Assembly (NCBI GenBank): GCA_900554375.1 | Contig: USHK01000021.1 | Location: forward strand, 1 to 10,824 | DNA from: an uncultured Sutterella sp. | GTDB lineage: Bacteria; Pseudomonadota; Gammaproteobacteria; Burkholderiales; Burkholderiaceae_F | Direction of reading: 5' to 3' | Length of the DNA stretch: 10,824 bases | Part shown: piece after piece, positions 6,685 to 10,824 of the stretch | Position numbering within the stretch: the stretch's first letter is position 1 | How the letters are laid out: every line of letters starts with the position of its first letter | Program-made: the position numbers and the translations under genes | The notes under the pieces: generated by a model | Database searches by the model: none | Seen by the model: only the letters and a program-made list of their open reading frames with translations | What the model was told of the DNA's origin: nothing

Positions 6685-9234
6685 ATGAGCAACTCGATAG
6701 AAACCTCCTTCTTATATAGAAATTCCCCCGGGTTTCGGAGCAATTCTGAAGATGAGGTCAGCGCCGGAGGCAAACTCTGGGGGCTGGTGCTCTTCTGCGC
6801 TTGTGCAGCAGCTTGCATTGCTCTTTCTCTAGTTTTGGGAAGTTACGATTACACGGACCCCGGATTTTCGCGCTTCAACACCAAACTTCAAGTGAGCAAT
6901 CTTTTCGGAGTGCAGGGGGCTTGGACCGCAGATCTCTTTTACCTCTTGTTCGGATGGGGGGCTTGGGTTTTTGTTCTCGGTCTTTTCTATTTTCTTGTTC
7001 GCGGCCTAAAACGCCTCCGTGGTAAAAAAGTTTCTGTTTCTCCGATTCCGATGGGTTTTCGGATTTTGGCTTTTTGCTTTTTAGTTCTTAGCAGCTGTGC
7101 GCTGTTTTTTCTCAGGTTTCATACTCATTCCGAAGGTCTTCCCAGCACGACGGGCGGGGCGCTTGGGAGCGCCATCGGCTCCGAACTCCTTTATTGGATG
7201 AGTCTTGAAGCAGCCACGGCCTTTGTTTTAGTTTTAGTTCTTTTTTGTGCCTCCGTATTTTTCGGATTTTCCTGGATGTCTGTTGCGGAGCAAATTGGCA
7301 GAACCTTGGAACGTCTTATCCGCAGAGTTGCTTCCATCAAACAAACAAAGGAAGACGATGCCTTTGCAAAGGCTTCAATGGAAGAAAGAGAGAAGTCACT
7401 ACAGGACAGACAAGGACCTTCGCCCGAATTGCCGGCTCTTCCTGCTGCGTCGGCTCCGATTGTTCAGCCGGCGGCTGAAGAGATCAAAACCGAGGAAGTT
7501 TTATTCGGAGATGATAGAGAAGAAGAGGTCAAGGGGCCGGATCAATTCAAGCCAATTGATTACGAACGCGATCCTGACGACTTGGCGCCGCTTTCTTTGC
7601 GCCCTACGCCGGAAAATACTGTGGATCCGATGGGAGAAGAACCCTTCGGCATTGAAGACATTCGTGCGGAAGAAGAAAACCTGAAAGATCTTCCGATTGA
7701 GGATCATGTCATCGAACAGCCAGCTCAAATGATCGAAGAGATTCCGGAAGAACCGAAGGAGTTCGTCCTGCCGCCTGTGTCCTTGCTGAATGATCCTCCG
7801 TTTGAAGCGGTTCAGGTGAGCCGAGAAGAACTGAACCTGACTTCTCAGCGCATCGAACACATACTACAAAACTACAAAATTAACGCCAAGGTTCTTTCTG
7901 CACTGCCGGGTCCGATTATTACACGGTTCAAACTTCAGCCGGCTCCGGGCGTTCGCTCTCGTAAGTTTGTAGAGGTGGCAAAAGACTTGGCTCGCGGCTT
8001 AGGACAGCCAAATGTCCGTATTGTGGAGAATATGCAGGAGGCGGACTGTATTGGTCTTGAAGTACCGAATTCTTCTCAGTCCGTGCAGACGATTTATCTG
8101 AAAGAAATCATCAACAGCCATCCTTTCCAGTCGAGTACTTCTCCGCTGACTTTGGCACTTGGTAAAGGCGTTGCGGGAGATCCCGTCGTTATCGATTTGG
8201 CTAAGGCTCCTCATCTGTTGGTCGCCGGTACTACAGGTTCCGGTAAGTCTGTCGGTATCAACGCCATGATTTTGTCGATGCTGTACAAGAATCCTCCCGA
8301 TAAGCTCAAGCTGATTTTGGTTGATCCGAAGGAAGTGGAATTTAGTCCTTACGAAGATATTCCCCATCTTTTGACCCCGGTGATTACGGATATGGCCAAG
8401 GCGGCTCACTGTCTGGCCTGGGCCGTCCGCGAAATGGATCGCCGCTATAAACTGCTGAAGATGGCGGGGCAGAAAAACTTTGACGGATACAACCAGCGTA
8501 TTCGTGAGGCGAAGGAAGCCGGTACTCCGATCATGAATCCGCATGCTCAGCCGCCCGTCCCTCTCGAAGAGATTCCCTATATCATTATCATCATCGATGA
8601 GTTGGCTGACTTGCTGATGGTTTACGGCAAAGAAGTTGAAACTCAGATCATGCGTCTTACCCAAAAGGCACGTGCTGCTGGGATGCACATGATTATTGCC
8701 ACACAGCGTCCGAGTGCAGATATTGTCACGCCGGTGATTAAAGCAAACTGCCCCTCGCGCATCAGTTTCCAGGTCTCTAACCGCTACGACTCAACGACAA
8801 TTCTGAACACTCCAGGTGCCGAAGAACTGCTTGGCCGCGGGGATATGTTTTACATGAAGCCGAGTGCTCAGCTGCAGCGTATTCACGGTGCATTTGTTCC
8901 GGACGAGGAAATTTACCGGGTTACCGAGTTCCTCAAGGAACAAGGCAAGCCGGAATATGTCGACGGTGTGACGGATGCGCCTGAGGAAGAAGAGGAAGAG
9001 GTTGAAGAAACTTCTTCCACCCGCAATGAAGGTAACGAACTTTATGACAAAGCAGTTCAGCTCGTTACGACGGAAAACCGCCCGTCTATTTCTTACCTAC
9101 AGCGCCGTCTAAACATCGGTTATAACCGCGCCGCTAACTTGATTGAAAAAATGGAACAAGATGGTGTGGTATCTAAACCGAACACCATGGGCAAACGCCG
9201 AGTTTTGGTAGGTTCGGGCTCATCAATGGATTAA
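6685..9234 (+). CDS. ftsK: DNA translocase FtsK
   Basis: This septum-anchored ATPase pumps chromosomal DNA during division and helps resolve chromosome dimers. The 849 residues show an N-terminal membrane domain with four hydrophobic segments (about 31-53, 82-106, 126-145, 168-197). An acidic, proline-containing linker follows (about 215-375). The RecA-like motor (about 380-755) has Walker A GTTGSGKS (515-522), Walker B IIIIIDE (633-639) and TQRPS (673-677). A Glu-rich stretch (767-775) leads to the C-terminal winged-helix gamma domain (about 785-845), which reads DNA polarity sequences. The linker is far shorter than in E. coli FtsK (1329 residues total). The ATG at 6685 leaves about 30 residues before the first membrane segment; no strong ribosome site is visible. 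The neighbour is trxB, divergent. Confidence 0.97.
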   Translation: MSNSIETSFLYRNSPGFRSNSEDEVSAGGKLWGLVLFCACAAACIALSLVLGSYDYTDPGFSRFNTKLQVSNLFGVQGAWTADLFYLLFGWGAWVFVLGLFYFLVRGLKRLRGKKVSVSPIPMGFRILAFCFLVLSSCALFFLRFHTHSEGLPSTTGGALGSAIGSELLYWMSLEAATAFVLVLVLFCASVFFGFSWMSVAEQIGRTLERLIRRVASIKQTKEDDAFAKASMEEREKSLQDRQGPSPELPALPAASAPIVQPAAEEIKTEEVLFGDDREEEVKGPDQFKPIDYERDPDDLAPLSLRPTPENTVDPMGEEPFGIEDIRAEEENLKDLPIEDHVIEQPAQMIEEIPEEPKEFVLPPVSLLNDPPFEAVQVSREELNLTSQRIEHILQNYKINAKVLSALPGPIITRFKLQPAPGVRSRKFVEVAKDLARGLGQPNVRIVENMQEADCIGLEVPNSSQSVQTIYLKEIINSHPFQSSTSPLTLALGKGVAGDPVVIDLAKAPHLLVAGTTGSGKSVGINAMILSMLYKNPPDKLKLILVDPKEVEFSPYEDIPHLLTPVITDMAKAAHCLAWAVREMDRRYKLLKMAGQKNFDGYNQRIREAKEAGTPIMNPHAQPPVPLEEIPYIIIIIDELADLLMVYGKEVETQIMRLTQKARAAGMHMIIATQRPSADIVTPVIKANCPSRISFQVSNRYDSTTILNTPGAEELLGRGDMFYMKPSAQLQRIHGAFVPDEEIYRVTEFLKEQGKPEYVDGVTDAPEEEEEEVEETSSTRNEGNELYDKAVQLVTTENRPSISYLQRRLNIGYNRAANLIEKMEQDGVVSKPNTMGKRRVLVGSGSSMD

Positions 9235-9247
9235 GCGTTCACACATG

Positions 9248-9281
9248 AAAAAACGGAAGGTTTCGAGGCCTTCCGTTTTTT
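9248..9281. terminator. Bidirectional terminator between ftsK and pyrE
   Basis: A perfect 13-base inverted repeat (AAAAAACGGAAGG at 9248-9260 and CCTTCCGTTTTTT at 9269-9281) with an eight-base loop lies between two convergent genes. It carries a T-tract on both strands, so it can end both the ftsK and the codA-pyrE transcripts. Confidence 0.92.
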
Positions 9282-9296
9282 CTTATTAGGTTCTGA

Positions 9297-9971
9297 TTAG
9301 TTTTCAGAAGCCTGTGCAAACAGACCGCGCTCGGCAGCCCAGGTCCAGGGTGTATCCAGCCACGCGTCGATTTGTTCTTTTTCGTTCGCGTCGATAAGGC
9401 CTAATTTTTCGGCTTTTTCAACAATGAACGCAAAGGGAAGAAGCTGATAAGCGGTGAGGTGGTGCTTTTCAAAGTTTCTCATTGTCTCGGGCATATCAAA
9501 GTTGGTAATGGCAAAACAGGCGTCTACCACAGCGCCGGCTTCACGGAGAACTTTTGCAGCATCCAATAAGGACAGACCCGTAGAAAGGTGGTCTTCAATG
9601 ATGAGTACTTTCTTGCCTTTGACATCAACGCCGTCGATTCGGCTTAAGTTGCCGTAGCTTTTGGTAGCACGGCGCACGGTAACAAACGGAACACCAAGGC
9701 GGTAGGCTAAGGCAGCCCCGTGAGAAGTTCCTGCGCCTTCAACACCAGCAATGATGTCGAATTCCAGCTTCAATTCCACAATTCTTGAAGCCATAGTTTC
9801 GACAATGTCTCTCCAGGCTTCCGGGTAAGAGGGAAGAATACGGTTGTCAACGTAAATCGGAGTGACAAGCCCGGAGCGAAGGCGCATAGGTTTGTCTTTA
9901 AGAAATACGATTGCATTGTGGTTGAGGAGGTGTTCAGCCATGATGTCTTGAGCGATAAAAGAAGTAGGCAT
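9297..9971 (-). CDS. pyrE: Orotate phosphoribosyltransferase-like protein
   Basis: The 224-residue protein is a type I phosphoribosyltransferase, expected to join orotate (or a related base) to PRPP. It carries RSGLVTPIYVDNRILPSYP (32-50), IAGVEGAGTSHGAALA (74-89) and the PRPP-binding loop VLIIEDHLSTGLS (122-134). It resembles the PyrE type of Bacillus (SGMKSPIYCDNRL...SYP) more than that of E. coli. In the mobile catalytic loop the Salmonella pattern R-K-x-x-K-x-H-G is R100-R101-x-x-K104-x-Y106-G: the key Lys is kept, but another Lys and the His are replaced. Orotate as substrate is therefore likely but not certain. The ATG at 9971 is preferred over a GTG at 9980 because AGGAG (9984-9980) lies eight bases before the ATG and covers the GTG. 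It follows the codA-like gene after 11 bases. Confidence 0.83.
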   Translation of the reverse strand: MPTSFIAQDIMAEHLLNHNAIVFLKDKPMRLRSGLVTPIYVDNRILPSYPEAWRDIVETMASRIVELKLEFDIIAGVEGAGTSHGAALAYRLGVPFVTVRRATKSYGNLSRIDGVDVKGKKVLIIEDHLSTGLSLLDAAKVLREAGAVVDACFAITNFDMPETMRNFEKHHLTAYQLLPFAFIVEKAEKLGLIDANEKEQIDAWLDTPWTWAAERGLFAQASEN

Positions 9972-9979
9972 GGGTGACA

Positions 9980-9984
9980 CTCCT
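9980..9984 (-). promoter_or_regulatory. Ribosome-binding site fixing the pyrE start
   Basis: AGGAG overlaps the stop codon (TAG, 9985-9983) of the upstream gene and stands eight bases before the ATG at 9971. It overlaps the alternative GTG, so that codon cannot use it. The arrangement implies translational coupling of the pair. Confidence 0.85.
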
Positions 9985-10776
9985 AGATGTGAATAGAGAA
10001 GTCGGTGTTTTCCAACGGAGGCAGACCGAGGACACGGCGCCCGTTGACGGTTGCGATCTTAGCCAAGGCTTCCATTTCGTCGTAGCGGCACCCGGTGGCT
10101 AGTGTCATCAGCTCGTGCCACATATCGCCGCCGTTCCAGGGAACCATGGCGTCGCATACGTTGTCCGTGCCTAGAGCAACCGTGATGCCGGCAGGATCCA
10201 GTTCATCGACCGGAGTCATAGAGTTGTGAACGGGTCCGATACTCTCTGAACGAGGCGTGTCGATCCAAGCAGTCGGACAAGCAATCATCATCACGTCGGC
10301 TTTTTTCATCAAATCGTACAAGCGGCGGCGATACATTCTAGAGTGTGCCGCGATAGAAATGCCGTGGATGGCAACAACTTTGCCCTGCATGCCGTGTTCT
10401 ATGGTTTTAGCGCACAGCTCTTCAGTTTCGTATTCCAGCGACTCATTGAATTGGTCGACGTGAACGTGAACCATTTTATTGAGACGTTTTGCGGTGCTCA
10501 GAATAATATCGAAGGCTTCGGACCCTTTGCCATAATCTCTTTCGTCGCGTTTAGGCAGTGCACCGATGATATCGACCATTTCGGAGCCGATGTCAAACCA
10601 TTGTCTGGCTTCAGGATCGATAACGCCTTTAAGTGTTTGGTTCGCAAACTTTACGGTCAACTGATCTGCGTAATGTTCTCTCGCTCGAACGCCGGCTTTG
10701 ATGGCGCGGTCTCTGCTCTGAGGGTCTATATCCACGAAGGTTCCTACGGCCGTGACACCTTGGGAAATCATTAGTT
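9983..10776 (-). CDS. Cytosine deaminase-like amidohydrolase, 5' end missing
   Basis: The frame stays open to the adapter junction: a Leu codon and two more bases precede the first visible Met (10771), so that Met is probably internal. Numbering from it, the 262 residues follow E. coli CodA: GTFVDID (10-16; CodA RTHVDVS), Gln45 (CodA substrate-binding Gln156), His104 in VHVDQ (CodA metal ligand His214), His136 in IHG (His246) and Asp203 in GTDN (Asp313). These support a metal-dependent amidohydrolase acting on a cytosine-like ring. The first His-x-His pair lies in the missing part, roughly 90 residues. Two oddities: CodA's catalytic Glu217 corresponds to Gln107, and the protein stops at LGLPPLENTDFSIHI, about 60 residues short of CodA. 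The substrate is therefore uncertain. It is followed at once by pyrE. Confidence 0.8.
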
Positions 10777-10824
10777 CTGTCTCTTATACACATCTCCGAG
10801 CCCACGAGACGCTCATGAATCTCG
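10777..10824 (-). other. Nextera i7-side adapter, inverted copy (sequencing artefact)
   Basis: This is the exact reverse complement of positions 1-47 plus one further P7 base: mosaic end (10777-10795), the rest of the read-2 adapter (10796-10810), index GCTCATGA (10811-10818) and P7 end (10819-10824). Genomic sequence ends at 10776. Confidence 0.98.

Noticed and set aside
7999..8688. 229-residue open frame on the minus strand
   Set aside because: It lies fully antisense to the conserved FtsK motor domain, has no recognisable domain, and is explained by codon bias of ftsK.
9972..9980. GTG start for pyrE adding three residues
   Set aside because: The GTG overlaps the AGGAG ribosome site that serves the ATG at 9971.
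10769..10771. True start of the codA-like gene at the first Met
   Set aside because: The frame is open upstream to the adapter, and the N-terminal part with the first metal-binding His pair is missing, so this Met is most likely internal.
10343..10774. 143-residue plus-strand frame at the right end
   Set aside because: Antisense to the codA-like gene, whose metal-binding motifs are clear.

Overview
The window is a 10.7 kb piece of an ordinary bacterial chromosome (positions 48-10776) capped at both ends by the same Illumina Nextera sequencing adapter (1-47 and 10777-10824). Genes are tightly packed and there are no RNA genes, mobile elements or CRISPR arrays. Protein content and neighbourhoods (argH / hemC-hemD / ppa; nadE-glnB; smr-trxB divergent from ftsK) suggest a betaproteobacterium of the Burkholderiales. 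The moderate base composition and short intergenic regions would fit a gut member such as the Sutterella/Parasutterella group. That placement is inferred from gene content and similarity recalled from memory, not from a search.

Layout from left to right. The left end (48-310, minus) holds the first 87 codons of argH, cut by the adapter. A 199-base divergent intergenic region follows, then hemC and hemD with overlapping stop and start (uroporphyrinogen III synthesis), then ppa (inorganic pyrophosphatase), which ends at a clear terminator. nadE (glutamine-dependent NAD synthetase) and glnB (PII nitrogen sensor) form a second forward unit. A hairpin at 4931-4966 separates it from a convergent minus-strand unit, trxB-smr (thioredoxin reductase and an Smr-domain protein, 5 bases apart). 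trxB diverges from ftsK (DNA translocase) across an 89-base region containing a TATAAT box inside an inverted repeat. ftsK ends at a perfect hairpin that also serves the last minus-strand pair: a codA-like amidohydrolase, cut at its 5' end by the right adapter, followed by a pyrE-like phosphoribosyltransferase.

Most genes are core housekeeping: arginine, tetrapyrrole, NAD and pyrimidine metabolism, pyrophosphate removal, nitrogen sensing, thiol redox and chromosome segregation. The products of hemC, nadE and the phosphoribosyltransferase link to ppa, since NAD and nucleotide synthesis release pyrophosphate.

I see no clear new multi-gene system. The parts most worth a second look are: the deaminase/phosphoribosyltransferase pair, where both proteins depart from the classical active-site residues; a run of ten A in smr, where loss of one base creates an immediate stop; and the palindrome around the trxB -10 box. 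Two starts were moved from the longest reading frame on ribosome-binding-site evidence (nadE to 2926, pyrE to 9971).
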